64,000 bases of DNA from Keithomyces neogunnii (Eukaryota; Ascomycota; Sordariomycetes; Hypocreales; Clavicipitaceae). The stretch is taken from assembly GCA_020975405.1 (NCBI GenBank), contig JAIOWQ010000002.1:2914001-2978000 (forward strand), in the 5' to 3' direction. The translations under genes and the position numbers were made by a program. Below are positions 32,116-44,062 of this stretch, piece by piece. The notes below the pieces were generated by a model. That model did no database searches. It saw only the letters and a list, made by a program, of their open reading frames with translations, and had not been told where the DNA came from. How positions within the stretch are numbered: position 1 is the first letter of the stretch; each line of letters begins with the position of its first letter.

Positions 32116-33200
32116 ATCGAGACGTTGCGCAACAAGGGCGAGTTCGCAACCCCGTCGTCTGCCAAACTATGCAGCTTAGCCAAGGGGCGAAGCGGCGAGC
32201 GCCAGACTGATGGAATTTGTCCGCCGGCTGGTGTATCGAGTTGCCAATCTTTACACTCTAGCTTGTCTCTCTATATTCTGTCGGCTTGATTAGATACTTG
32301 GCTAGGTATTTAGCTTGATTTTACTTTACCTTGCCCAGATGTGATTCTTGAACGATGATGGATCCCGTGGCGTTGCATCTACTCCGAAATGAGACCACGT
32401 CAGGTGCTGCCTGCGCGTGTCTCTACCGGCCCATGCATCTAGATGCTCGGGGTGCTGGTTACCTATTGATGCCCATGATGTGCCCGCCTGTTTTTGACGC
32501 TCATGGGACGAAGTGTCAGTATATTGCTATCCAACGCAAAACCATACTTGCCATTGTGCAAGTAGACCCCAATCCCAGACTGCTCGCCACATTCACAAGA
32601 AAACGTCAACCACGGCATCATCCCATTGTGCTCATGTTTGGCGGTTGTTTGCCTCGCCATTGTCCGAGTAGCAGTCGGTATCAAACATTGACTGCCTGTC
32701 GTCGCAGAAGCCAGCTGAGAGCCGCGAAGCCACGTCCCAAATATCCCGCCCAATACTTGCCGTCCTCGGCTACGAACTTGACAACGTGCAGAGGCCCCCC
32801 GAGACCGGTGCTTTCCCCAGATGCGATGCCTCGGGAGTCGGTAGATTAGCAGCTCGTGGTTCGGGAACGGATTAGCGCCGAATCCACACAGAGGGCGCAT
32901 CAATCATTCCACTGCAACTGATGCGCGCTCTGTCCGTCTTGTTAGGCGGGGTCATTGCCAATAGAAAGCTGCACCGCACGAGAGAAGGCCTGATCGCAGT
33001 TTGGGTCCGGGCGAGCGGAGCGTGATGCGAAGATTGCTGACAATGGAGAAGCCCGATGGGAGTTGCGGCTCTCGAGACGTTCCTTTCCCCCGGTTCACGT
33101 TGGAGGATGCGATATAAATACCCTGTCCGCCGCCATCCAGGAGTCAGGAGTCAGGACCGTGGCAAGCCGTAAAAGTCGCATCATATCCCAAACTCCCACC
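32116..33200. other. spacer and amidase promoter
   Basis: Overlapping frames on both strands at 32355-32903 have no recognisable domain. The right end carries the amidase TATA box, listed separately. Confidence 0.45.
33113..33120 (+). promoter_or_regulatory. TATA box of the general amidase
   Basis: TATAAATA lies about 80 bp upstream of the start codon at 33201, the best-formed TATA element in the window. Confidence 0.55.
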
Positions 33201-35201
33201 ATGACTTCAACCTGGCAAGATGCTGCCCTCAGGCAAAAGGCGCGCGTGGCGGATGCCATTCCCCCTGAATGGCGACTACGGTCCATCCCCTCGACCGACA
33301 ACGTCATGTCTGTGCCCAAAGACAGCGGCATTCTCACACCGGAAGAGCTGGCCATAACAGAGGCATACGCATCTGATCTGGTGAATGATTTGGCAGCTGG
33401 CAAACTGTCGTCGGTGGCGGTCACGACGGCGTTTTGCAAGAGGGCCGCGTTGGCACATCAACTCGTGGGTGAAAGCTCCAGAAGACGCCGGCACCGAGTG
33501 CTCACAGCTACCAGGTCAACTGTTTGCATGATTTTCTTCCCGACTTTGCGCTTGCCAGGGCGAGGTACTTGGATGACTACCTGGCCGAGCACAAGAAGCC
33601 TCTGGGGCCGCTGCACGGGCTGCCCGTCTCGTTGAAAGACCAGTGCCGCATCAAAGTGCGCGTCCTCCGGCGTACCTCGTAATGTTCTACCGCTTACATG
33701 GCTGCAGGGTTTTGAAACGACAATGGGATACGCGGGGTGGATCGGCAAGGTTGACACTGAGAACTCTGTTCTCGTGGACATGCTCGACAAGGCCGGGGCC
33801 GTGTTTTACACAAAGACGAGCGTCCCGCAGAGCTTGATGGTCTGCGAGACGGTCAACAACATCTTTGGCCGCACTGTGAATCCGAGGAACAAGAACTGGT
33901 CATGCGGAGGCAGCTCCGGGGGCGAGGGGGCCATCGTTGGTTTCCGCGGCGGCGTCATCGGCGTGGGCACAGACATTGGCAAGTTGACAAGCTGACCACT
34001 CGGGTTTGTCGAAGCCATCTCTCTCTCTCTAACACTTGTGCTGTCCCAGGCGGCTCCATTCGAGTTCCGGCGGCTTTCAACGGCATATACGGTATTCGGC
34101 CCAGCCATGGGCGTCTGCCCTACGCCAAGATGGCCAACAGCATGGAAGGCCAGGAGACGATTCACAGCGTGTGCGGCCCCCTCGCGCACTCTGCTGGGGA
34201 CCTGCGACTCTTCGTCAAGGCTGTTCTTGACCAGCAGCCATGGGGCTTTGACTCCAAGGTCGTCCCCATGCCCTGGCGGCAGGCCGAAGAGGACGCAGTA
34301 GCGAAGAAGCTTTCATCCGGCGGACTGACGCTGGGGTTCTATTCCTGCGACGGCAACGTGCGTCAAGACAAAGCCCCGTGCAGTGGCCGCCTCGTCGGTA
34401 TTATCAAGGCTGACCTGACGACAACCTAGGTTCTCCCGCATCCTCCTGTTCGCCGGGCTGTGCAAACAGTGGTGGATAGACTCAAAGGGGCCGGCCATTC
34501 CCTTCTCCCCTGGGAGCCGTACAGGCATGCTTTTGCGGTGGATTTAGCAAACCGCGTCTATGCCGCAGACGGCGGCACCGTAAGTCGCTCGCTCGCCCTG
34601 TCCCTGCCTCGGGGGCAAAGGTCAATAACAATGCCCTGTAGGACATCTATGCCGCGCTTGGCCTCTCGGGCGAACCGGCAATCCCCAATATCAAAGAGCT
34701 GGTGAACCCCAGCCTTCCAAAGCTGGACGTGAATGAGGTCTGGCAGTGCCAACTTGACAAGTGGAACTACCAGATGGAATATCTGTCTGCCATTCGCGAC
34801 TTTGAAGCCAAGACGGGACGAGAGCTCGATGCCATCATTGCGCCCATCACACCGACCGCGGCCATCCGCCATAACCAGTTCAAATACTACGGCTATGCCA
34901 CAGCAATCAACGTGCTTGACTTTACGAGTGTTGTTGTGCCGGTAACATTTGCGGACAAGACCATTGACATCAAGACGGCGGACTTTGTGCCCCTGAACGA
35001 CTTGGACGCATTGGTGCACCAAGAATGTGAGCCCCCCTTCTGACACTTTTGCATGATTTGAGCGTGGCTTTGCTTACGATTCCAGACGATCCAGAGGCAT
35101 ACCATGGCGCGCCGGCCGCGGTGCAAATCATTGGCCGTCGCTTTACCGAAGAGAGAATCATGGCCATCGCCGAGGAAGTTGGCCGGTTATTGCTTTCCTA
35201 A
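33201..35201 (+). CDS. general amidase (acetamidase-like)
   Basis: Seven exons: 33201-33464, 33515-33655, 33708-33978, 34050-34357, 34430-34579, 34642-35026 and 35086-35201, giving 544 aa, the normal length for fungal acetamidase/general amidase. It hydrolyses small aliphatic or aromatic amides to acid plus ammonia, usually for nitrogen supply, in the cytosol. The triad is visible: Lys129 in SLKDQ, the cis-Ser in CGGSSGGEG (about 204) and nucleophile Ser228 in GTDIGGSIRVP. The N-terminal MTSTWQDAALRQKARV and the loop LHGLPVSLKDQ are typical. The third intron (33979-34049) begins GCAAGT, a GC-AG intron, and splits the first Gly of GGSIR. All other introns are GT..AG. No regulator lies beside it. 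The acetamidase-like label is by length and motif; the substrate is not determined. Confidence 0.93.
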
Positions 35202-37692
35202 TGTGCGCCATAACCAAGCCTACCGGCACCTTCGTCACGCAGTAATGAAGAAGAAGTCACCAGTTTTGTATGGGGCACATGTCGCGAGTTGTTGACCTGG
35301 ACGTCACGACTGAAGCCCACAGTAATGTGGGCAAGGGACAAGGTTGCCTTTGTGACACAGGCCTTGTGCGGCGCTGAGGGTGCCACGAGCTCAGGGCAGT
35401 GCTAGATTTCCACATGGATGAAATAAGCTCAGCCTTAATATCTGCAAGTGACAACGTACGAGATCAGCCTTGGCTGGCCCTGACGATCTGACGATCTGAC
35501 GATCTGACGATGCATACCGTAGAGACATGTCGCCGGAAGAGGCCGTCTGCGTAGGAGTGGCTGACACGACCAGAGCCTCGTTTGGCGTGAACCATGCTAA
35601 CCCAAGGTATCCAGTGAGAATGTTCTATTCTTGGAACAGCAAATGGGCCCCAGTTGAGGCTGTGGCAGGCCAGACAGCACACCACAAGCGCGCGATCGGG
35701 CATGTGGCGCCGAGAATTTGAATGGACCCTGCTCATCCGGCCGGTAGGAGAAAAAAAAAACATGGCCACCGCTAGAAGCAAGTATAAAACTTAGTCAGGG
35801 GGGAAATCTCGCAAGGGGCGGAACGATGCGTTTGCTCGCCCAAGGTTGAATACGAAGAATGACGTCGAGAATGTCAAATGAGGCTTTGCGATCTGCCCTG
35901 GGACCTTGATGGCGGCACCCGTGGTCGTCGACAACGAAACCGGCCGGTTGGCAAACTTGCTGGTTCGTTTCTCCAAGCAACTCGACAGAATTATGACGCT
36001 CGAGGCTGGTTGAAAAGGCTCTGGGCGAAGAGTCACGGTTGTGAAAGGTCGAGGCCAACGGCCATGAATCCTGCCCCGTCTTGTCCACAAACTCTAGACA
36101 GGCTTCTCTGCTTCTCGAAATGTGCAAACAGAGTGCTGGTGGGCGACCGTTTGCCGTCATCCTCGGTGGCAACCAGGACAGGGTCCAAATGTCATCCATG
36201 GCCGGCCAGGTTGCCGTGACGAGGGGAGACTGTGACCAGGGCCATTGGCTGACATAGGTCTGGTACTCCGTACATACGCAGCAAGTACATTGTAGACCCA
36301 AGATCAATAGAGCGGGGGCCATGGGGCTCCCCTTTCCACTAGCGCGGCTCCAAGGGCGCGCTGGCTGTTTCTGTTGGAAGCATCTAGGGCACCGTTCGTT
36401 CCGGCAGTCGTGGTTGATCACCAGCCAGGCCCATGCCGGTCTAATGTATTATTGCAGTGTCTACAAGTAGAGGCGGACGGGGACGAAAAGAAAAAAGGCC
36501 AACCATGTCGGGCATGATGAAACCCAGATGCCAAGACATGTGTATTCACTATGGGAGCAACTTTTCTTGTTTTTGTCAGCCCTTCCATCTCGCCTGTTGC
36601 TGGCGAGGAAGGGATCAGCCCACAACATGGCGGGGGCCAGTGCCCCCCCCCTGACTTGGACGAAACACACCAGACCAGACCACCAGATAGCAGTTGACGA
36701 AAGCTCCTCAGTGCTGCCAGTCTGAGCTTCTGCGAACCTGCTGCGTGATAGCATGTGCATGCAAGGCATATCACACTGTTGAAATGCCAAGCACCATTTT
36801 CGTTGCGGCAACTTGCCACCTCGTGCGGTAAGGATCCGGCTGCTCCAAAGTTCCAAGGTTAATCAACTGTTGCTCGGCGCGCAACGGTGCATCGCGGCAC
36901 ATGGCTTTTCACCGAGCATTCTCACAGCACTCCCAATGGCTGCCAACTCCTCGTTACACAATCATACCGAATGCCGGATTTGATCACAATTTTTGACAGA
37001 GGTGAGGAGACAGCCTGGCAATGCATGTTGGGCGCAGTCAGCTTCAGCCATCAGCCAGCTTCCAGCTTTAGAAACGGGCTCAGCCTAGCCTCTCGCCCCT
37101 CCTGCTGGACCTCTGCAAAGCTGCTGTCGTGATGCCTCTTCGTCTCACGGTTATCATTCTTCTTGTCCATGGCCCTTGACAATGGCCCTCCAAGACCGAG
37201 GCCGACTTTGCCCCAGTGGCAGCCATCAACAAGATGCAAAAGGCTGCTTGCCCCTTGACCCTGGCCGACCACAAGCAAGCCCACAGAACCCCACTGTCCA
37301 CTCGTAATCGGTTGTCCGGGCCATCTTTAGCTTGGCCATTGAGGCCCCTCCCTGTTCCCCACCCACTGAAGCTGAGCCCCAAGCCTCATACCAGTTGCTC
37401 CAGTAATAGCTGCTGTTGCGCCAGACCCTCTCCGCCCCTTCTTGCCCTGGCTCCGATTGCCTGCGTGTCCGTTTGTTCTTGTTCTGGGTACAACAGGTAC
37501 ATCATCCGTCTCCCCACTTCATCCGTACTTAAGTCAAACAGCTCCCTCCGCCATCTTTTTTTCAAAACATCCATTCATCTCTCGCTATTCCCCCTTTTGC
37601 TGCATATGATCTCTTGATTTCCTTGCCTTGACCATTCCATCCCATCCCATCTACGAGAATCAGTATTCGTTTGAGGGCAAGGCATCTGCACC
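35202..37692. other. spacer and long GFA1 5' region
   Basis: No gene supported. The 208-codon minus-strand frame at 35795-36421 lacks any recognisable domain. About 37370-37690 is pyrimidine-rich, ending CCATCCCATCCCATC... just before the GFA1 start, as in the leaders of highly expressed fungal genes. Confidence 0.45.
35480..35511. repeat. CTGACGAT x4 tandem repeat
   Basis: Four exact head-to-tail copies of the octamer CTGACGAT. Non-coding and too short to classify further. Confidence 0.9.
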
Positions 37693-40263
37693 ATGTGGTA
37701 AGTAAGCTCTCCGTCCCACGCCCGACACTGCCCACAGCAGCTCGCAGCCCCGCCACCCTCGGTGACGCAGCAAAGTACAGAGCTGCCTGGGAATGATTGC
37801 GAATGCAATGGTGAGGACAGGGCGACCAAGAACAATCAGGAGGCTAACGGGTGCTTGTCCGCAAATAGTGGCATCTTTGGATACATCAATTACTTGGTGG
37901 AGAAGGACCGCAAGTTTATTCTTGATACCCTGATCAATGGTACGTGGCCAAGAGGCGAATCGAGCCCGAAGGAAAAAAAGAAAAAAAGAATCACAAGCTA
38001 ACGATGTCCCAACTAAACAGGACTCTCCCGTCTCGAGTACCGAGGTTATGATTCTGCTGGTCTAGCTGTCGATGGTGACAAGAAGAATGAGGTCTTTGCC
38101 TTCAAGGAAGTCGGCAAGGTTGCCAAACTGAAGGCTCTCATCGACGAGTCCAAGGTCGATCTCAACAAGATTTTTGATTCACATGCCGGTATTGCCCACA
38201 CTCGGTGGGCCACCCATGGTCCCCCATCTACCGTCAACTGCCACCCTCACCGGTAAGTAATTGTTCAGCTGCTCGAGGAGCTTTGCCCTCGCCTCCGCCC
38301 TCATGTGCTGCTTGGCCCCGTGGTGGCACAGGACCCCCGCTTCACTGACAAAGAGACTTATTGGCTGACCTCACCGCCTTCTCTACTGTAGATCGGACCC
38401 AACTTGGGAGTTCAGCATCGTCCACAACGGCATCATTACCAACTACAAGGAGCTTAAGACGCTTCTGGTTGCTAAGGGCTTCAAGTTCGAGACGGAGACC
38501 GACACGGAGTGCATTGCAAAGCTCACCAAGTATATTTACGATCAGCACCCTCAGATTGGCTTTACCGACTTGGCCAAGGCCGTTATTCAAGAGCTCGAGG
38601 GAGCTTATGGCTTGTTGATCAAGTCTGTCCATTACCCGCACGAGGTCATTGCCGCCCGCAAGGGTTCTCCCCTCGTCATCGGTGTCAAGACTCAGCGACG
38701 CATGAAGGTTGACTTTGTTGATGTCGAGTATGGCGATGACAACACCGCTCTTCCTGCCGAGGCTGCTTCTCAGAATGTCGCCCTCAAGAAGAACGCCACC
38801 GACTTCCTGTCCCCCTCAAACAACTTGCTCGGAGCTCCCGACAAGTCTCTCCTGCACCGCTCGCAGTCACGTGCTTTCATGACTGATGATGGCATGCCCA
38901 TGCCTACCGAGTTCTTTCTCTCGTCTGACCCATCTGCCATTGTCGAACACACCAAGAAAGTCCTGTACCTTGAGGACGATGACATTGCCCACATCCACGA
39001 GGGTTCGCTCAACATTCACCGTCTGAAGAAGGCTGACGGCAGCTCCAACGTCCGTGCCATCCAGACTTTGGAACTCGAGCTCCAGGAGATTATGAAGGGC
39101 AAGTTTGACCATTACATGCAAAAGGAAATCTTTGAGCAGCCCGAGTCCGTGGTCAACACCATGCGTGGCCGTCTCGACATTAATGCCAAGACCGTCACTC
39201 TTGGTGGACTGAGATCGTACATCTCCACCATTCGCCGCTCGAGAAGAATCATCTTCATCGCTTGCGGTACCAGTTACCACTCATGCATGGCCGTCCGCGG
39301 CATCTTTGAAGAGCTTGCCGAAATCCCCATCTCCGTTGAGCTGGCTTCCGACTTCCTCGATAGAGAGGCCCCTGTGTTCCGTGACGACACCTGCGTGTTT
39401 GTTTCACAGTCTGGCGAAACCGCGGATTCACTCATGGCGCTCCGTTACTGCCTTGAGCGTGGCGCCTTGACTGTGGGTATCGTCAACGTGGTCGGTTCCT
39501 CCATTTCTCTCCTCACCCATTGTGGTGTCCACGTCAACGCCGGTCCTGAAATCGGTGTTGCCTCCACCAAGGCCTATACCTCTCAGTTTATTGCCATGGT
39601 CATGTTTGCCTTGTCTCTCAGTGAAGATCGGGCATCAAAGAAGGCTCGTCGCGAGGAAATCATGGAGGGCCTCGCCAATGTATCCGAACAGATCAAGACC
39701 ATTTTGAACCTTGATCAGCCCATCAAGGACATGTGTGAAAAGGTCTTCAGAAACCAGAAATCTCTTCTCCTCCTTGGCCGTGGCAGCCAGTTCTCCACTG
39801 CGCTTGAAGGCGCGCTTAAAATCAAGGAAATCTCCTATCTCCACTGCGAGGCTGTCATGTCAGGCGAGCTTAAGCACGGCGTACTGGCATTGGTCGACGC
39901 CAACATGCCCATCATTATGATTCTGACTCGGGACGAGATCTTCAAGAAGTCCCTGAATGCATACCAGCAAGGTAAGAAAAATGCGGCCCATCAAACGCTC
40001 TACCCTTGTCCGTTTCAAAAGCATGCTGACGGAAAAATATAGTCATTGCACGTGAAGGCAAGCCCATCATTCTGTGCAACCCCGACGACCCTGAGTTCAA
40101 GAATTCAGAGGCCCAGAAGATCGAGATCCCCAAGACTGTCGACTGTCTTCAGGGTCTTCTCAATGTTGTTCCCCTGCAGCTGATTGCTTACTGGCTGGCC
40201 GTTCTCGAGGGCCTCAATGTTGATTTCCCTCGCAACTTGGCCAAGTCGGTTACCGTGGAGTAG
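37693..40263 (+). CDS. GFA1: glutamine:fructose-6-phosphate amidotransferase (isomerising)
   Basis: Five exons: 37693-37697 (only five bases), 37869-37939, 38021-38252, 38392-39971 and 40043-40263, giving 702 aa (yeast Gfa1 is 717). It makes glucosamine-6-phosphate from fructose-6-phosphate and glutamine, the first committed step to UDP-GlcNAc and so to chitin and glycoproteins. The N-terminus MCGIFGYINYL provides Cys2, the glutaminase nucleophile. The GATase domain shows LEYRGYDSAG, HTRWATHG and HNGIITN. After the eukaryote-specific insert (about 215-290, Ser-rich) come two SIS domains with IACGTSYHS, VSQSGETADSL and GRGSQFSTALEGALKIKE. The end, LAKSVTVE, is the conserved C-terminus. The first intron (171 bp) splits the Cys2 codon (TG|T). 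A long pyrimidine-rich leader precedes it. Confidence 0.97.
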
Positions 40264-41011
40264 ACGAGGTGGAAAGAGTACGGAACGTTGTCGTGTTGCC
40301 CATACTGGCAGTGTGTCTCGCTGGCGTGTCACCATAGTTCAGGCTGGGTTGAGGGGGGGCAAGCTTGACAGGGGCATCTTGTCCATGGTTGCCCTGCTCC
40401 TGGAATGGCTTTTGCTTGACGCTGTAGCTATATACGCTCCTTGCAGCGACCTTGGATGGATTTTGGGAGTTTTGTCGTTTTTTTATTTCATTTTGTGTCT
40501 TGGACGACTAGCGAATTGGTTGCAGAAATGTACACTGCAGTTTTGATAATAAAGGTCCCCTGCTGAGTAGAACCCACCAGGCGCCGTGTTGGAGCGAGCA
40601 CTGGAGAGTCGAGCATCAATCAGAAGACAAAGTTACAAGCGTGTGACATTCAAGGTGCGCATGGTCCCTGGTCTAGGTCAGCCCCAGGTGACATGGTGAC
40701 AAAGCGAAAGGCTCAGGCAAATGAATGAGTTATCTTGTCTATTGGTACATGTTTCTATTTCTCGTTCTCGGACAAGCTGCCTAGCCCTTGGCCACATTCG
40801 CCAGCCAGGTAAAGCCAAGCTGCAGGGCAAGTAAGTGGCGGTAGCTGCACGAGGTTAAAAACCGCTCTCCTCTTTACTCAATCAAGCTTTCCCAAATGGC
40901 CAGATTGATGGATGCTTGCCCACCTCACGACACATGAGAACAATGGGTTTCGCATCTTCTCAGTCAACGACCAGAACCGTCCCGAAAATACAAATATCCT
41001 AGCGACTACGT
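40264..41011. other. convergent 3' flanks of GFA1 and PRE4
   Basis: Two genes converge here. No coding sequence or RNA gene is seen. Open frames are short extensions into the 3' flanks. Confidence 0.5.
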
Positions 41012-41957
41012 TCAAGCCGTCTGTGTTCCGTAACCCTTGATCCTTTCAGCAAACGCCCAGCTCTGGTCCTCCAACTTCTCATCTTCCTTAATCTCCACGC
41101 CGTCCTTGGTTACGACAGCCAGGGAGTAACTGTCCAAGCTCCTGGCATCTCTGTAGAATAAAACCTTCATGCATTCCCTGATGATAGCGACGGCCGCCTC
41201 GCGGGTAAGCTTCGAGGCGGACTCCTCATCTGGGGCGTAGCGACGCATGACTGGTTGGGCAAGCATGGCACCGAAGCCGGTGGCCAGGCTGGGTGCAGAG
41301 TAAGTTGTCCCGAGAAGATCTGCCGCGGCGAGGAAGGGGGTGCCCTTGTCGTCGAGCCCAGCCACGAGGAGGTGGTTCCACAGAGGGTCGAACTTGGAGC
41401 GTCGGCGGTAAAGAAGCTTGGAGAGGTAGCGGTGGAGATTGGCGGCGTTGAGGCGCGCGGAATCGGGGGAGTCGTAGGCCTCGGTGAGGGCGAGGTCGGT
41501 TAGGTGTCGGTCAAGATACTGCATATCCGAAACGTCGCCGCTAAAGCCAACGACTGAGGCGTTTGCGAAGGGGCGGAGACGTTTGACGTCAGTGAAGCGG
41601 GCCAGGGAGCCGTATGAAGCTGGGTGGTGTTAGTAAGTTGATGAAACTGCTTCCTCGCATGGAGAGATTGGGTCGAAGAAGGATGCGGGCGATTGGATGA
41701 TTGGGGAGGAAGACTCACCAAGGTTATCAGCGGCCATGACCACGCCGTCCTTGAACTTGATGGCGATGACGGACGTGCCTGTGACAATAGGCTGCTGAGT
41801 ATGTGTTGCGGGGCCATTGTTGGCCATAAATGAGGCGTCGTATGCGCCGTAGACATCGTCTCTGGGCTACGCGAGAGTTAGCTTTGTCGTTTTCGAATTT
41901 CGGGCATGACTTGGGCGGACTACGTACTCTGCCCCATGCCTGAGGTCGGTGGTCCAT
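41012..41957 (-). CDS. PRE4: 20S proteasome beta subunit (yeast Pre4 / human PSMB4 type)
   Basis: Three exons, 41957-41928, 41866-41719 and 41619-41012 (introns of 61 and 99 bp), giving 261 aa, close to yeast Pre4. The start is MDHRPQAWGRPRDDVYGAYD, as in the family. The diagnostic block TQQPIVTGTSVIAIKFKDG follows, with GVVMAADNLA, then FSGDVSDMQYLDRHL, YRRRSKFDPLWNHLLVAG and YSAPSLATGFGAMLAQP. The end, FAERIKGYGTQTA, matches the conserved C-terminus. This subunit sits in the inner beta ring. It lacks the processed catalytic Thr of beta1/2/5, and its C-terminal tail packs against the opposite ring. It is divergent from the HMG-box gene with about 640 bp between start codons. Confidence 0.95.
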
Positions 41958-42593
41958 GGCTGAGAGTGTGAGAGGAACGGAATCGTGGACGAGTAAGATG
42001 TATTCTAAAGGTCGAGGGGTTCTCGATTGACGTGCGGGCAGAGCAGGGCGGGCGGGCGGATGAAGTACGAGATGAGTTGTGGATGGATGGAGAGTTGGTG
42101 ATGTGAGCTGTCGTCCATCTGGCTGGCTGTCTGATGCTGTCGCGCGTCCTGCGGGAGCCTGCTAGACTTGGGGAGCTAGTCCAATTACGTAATATGATGG
42201 GACGTCATGATTGGTCATAAAGGGGAGATGTAGCTTGGTCAGTACCATGTACAAAAAGTGGGTAAGAATGCAGGCCATGGAGAAAGTACAGAGGACCAGG
42301 AACCTAGGCAGGTACCTATAGCTACCTCGAGGGCTTTGAGCTCAGGAAGCTCCCTCGTTCCTGGGGGGAAGAGGAGAGGAGCAAGGGAGTGAGTACCTCC
42401 TACCTGCCGCATGCGACACCAGCCCTCTTGTTTTTCGTTTCATCCAGTCCTCATCGGCCACCCCCCAATTGTCTCGTGCACAAAACACGCACGTCGAGAT
42501 CTGTTGTTCGGCATCTAAAAACCTGCCCAGTGCGCAGCCCTCCCAGAAGCGACCGACCTGCACGACACCCCGTACCAAAACTCCCGAACGACA
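41958..42593. promoter_or_regulatory. shared divergent promoter region, PRE4 / HMG-box gene
   Basis: About 640 bp between two outward-facing start codons. I see no certain proteasome-associated control element (GGTGGCAAA-type) by eye. The right half, near 42370-42590, is CT-rich leader sequence. Confidence 0.4.
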
Positions 42594-43637
42594 ATGTTGA
42601 CAGCAATCGGCAGAGCCGCCGCGCGCGGGGTGCTGCTCCCAGGCAGAAGCACAACGGCTGCATCCAAAGCCACACAGCTCTGCCGCGGATCCGTGGTGTA
42701 CCGCCTCGCCAATGCTCCAGCCGTGTTTGCTGCCGCTCGGCCATTTACCTTGTCGGCTTTGTTGAGCGGGCCCGCCAAGGTGCCCAAGACGAAGAAGACG
42801 AAGGCTACCGCGACAACGAAAAAGACCAAGAAGCCTGCTGCCAAGAAGCCGGCTGTGAAGAAGGCCAAGAAGGTGCTGACGCCTGAGGAGAAGGACAAGG
42901 CGGATCTGAGGCAGCTCAAGAAGATGGCGCTGTTGAAGAAGCCGACCTTGCTGCCCGAAACAGCGTGGGCGGTATATGTGACGAACAACGTGACAGCTGG
43001 GCAGGGCCCGGTGACGGAGAGGATCAAGGAGGTTGCCAGCGCCTTTGCTGGATTATCCGAGTCGGAGAAGGAGGTATGTTGAGGCCTTTCCTATCCACGG
43101 CTATGCTTCGGCGGCGTTGCCGGCGCATTGTGACATGTCAGACGGCGGCAGCTTGCGATATTGACGTACAATTGCTGAACAAACACTGACTGACTTGAAT
43201 AGACTCTTAAATCCACGGCGCAGTCCAACGCCGGCGCCAACAAAACCACTCGGCAGGAATGGATCAACTCGTATCCCGTCGAGGCCATCTACATGGCCAA
43301 CATTGCCAGACGCCGCATTGCCCGCAAGCTCGACAAGTCGCGCATCTACCTGATTCATGATGAGCGCTTGCCCAAGCGTGCCCGCACCCCTTACACACTG
43401 TTCATCAAGTCACGCTTCTCCGAAGCCAACAGTCAGTCTGCTAGCGGCACGGCACAGGACACGTTCCGCGCCATGGGCGAGGAGTGGCGGTCCATGTCGG
43501 AATCGGATAAGAAGCCGTTTGAGGATGCAGCGGCCGCAGAAGTGGAAAAGTCAAAGGCGCAACTAAAGGAGTTGAAGGAAAAGGCTAAGGAATATTGGAG
43601 GGCGGAGGGAGTCGGCGCCAGCCAAGTGCCTTCGTGA
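42594..43637 (+). CDS. mitochondrial HMG-box DNA-packaging protein
   Basis: Two exons, 42594-43073 and 43203-43637, with a 129-bp intron, giving 304 aa. The N-terminal 60 residues are rich in Ala, Arg and Ser without acids (MLTAIGRAAARGVLLPGRST), a mitochondrial targeting sequence. A Lys/Ala/Thr-rich basic stretch (about 65-95: KTKKTKATATTKKTKKPAAK) resembles a histone-H1-like tail. A first, degenerate HMG box lies at about 115-195 (ETAWAVYVTNN; FAGLSESEKE; QEWINSYPVEA). A second, clearer box lies at about 222-290 (RARTPYTLFIKSRF; MGEEWRSMSESDKKPFED; AKEYWRAEG). The two-box layout with a transit peptide is that of Abf2/TFAM-type proteins that coat and compact mitochondrial DNA in filamentous fungi. 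A nuclear HMGB role is less likely given the N-terminus. Confidence 0.88.
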
Positions 43638-44062
43638 GAGGAGAGAAGCCAACGCACGGCGATGGTGATGAAGTTTGGGGAGCGGTCGCATAGACGAGCA
43701 GTCTCTTAGCGAGCGGATATGTTCGGATGGCGGGACGTAATACAGTAGATGCCGTTGTTCGGCCTCGGGGTTTGGAACATGGGTCGGGTATCAGTATTCA
43801 GATGGTAGCCACGGGCCTATTGTCACTGTCTTTGGTCACTGGGTTGTCAGGGTCGACGGTTTGTTTATGATGTAGTTTGTACACTAGCAGGAATAAATGC
43901 CATGTTTTATTTGAGACGCCCCGTCTTCTCATTCGTCATGATTGCAATTGCACGTGTACCCCATTAACACATTACCCAACGCCGTGGCTATGCTTGGCGG
44001 TGTTGAAGCTCCAAAATCAACAAACACGGCGCCATATTCCTCGGATTCAAAACGCACAAATT
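43638..44062. other. convergent 3' flanks
   Basis: 3' flanks of the HMG-box gene and the 407-aa gene. A minus-strand frame at 43929-44120 (VKFVRFESEEYGAVFVDFG) overlaps the end of the 407-aa gene and would extend it if an unseen splice exists. I could not find one. Confidence 0.4.

Noticed and set aside
9005..35201. The two amidase genes as a recent duplication.
   Set aside because: They differ in length (674 against 544 aa), intron positions and signature residues. Only the general fold is shared.
35480..35511. Regular CTGACGAT repeats considered as a CRISPR-like array.
   Set aside because: Direct tandem octamers without spacers, in a eukaryotic genome. It is a microsatellite.
35795..36421. 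208-codon minus-strand open frame considered as a gene.
   Set aside because: No domain, no splice or promoter support, and comparable open frames overlap it on the other strand.
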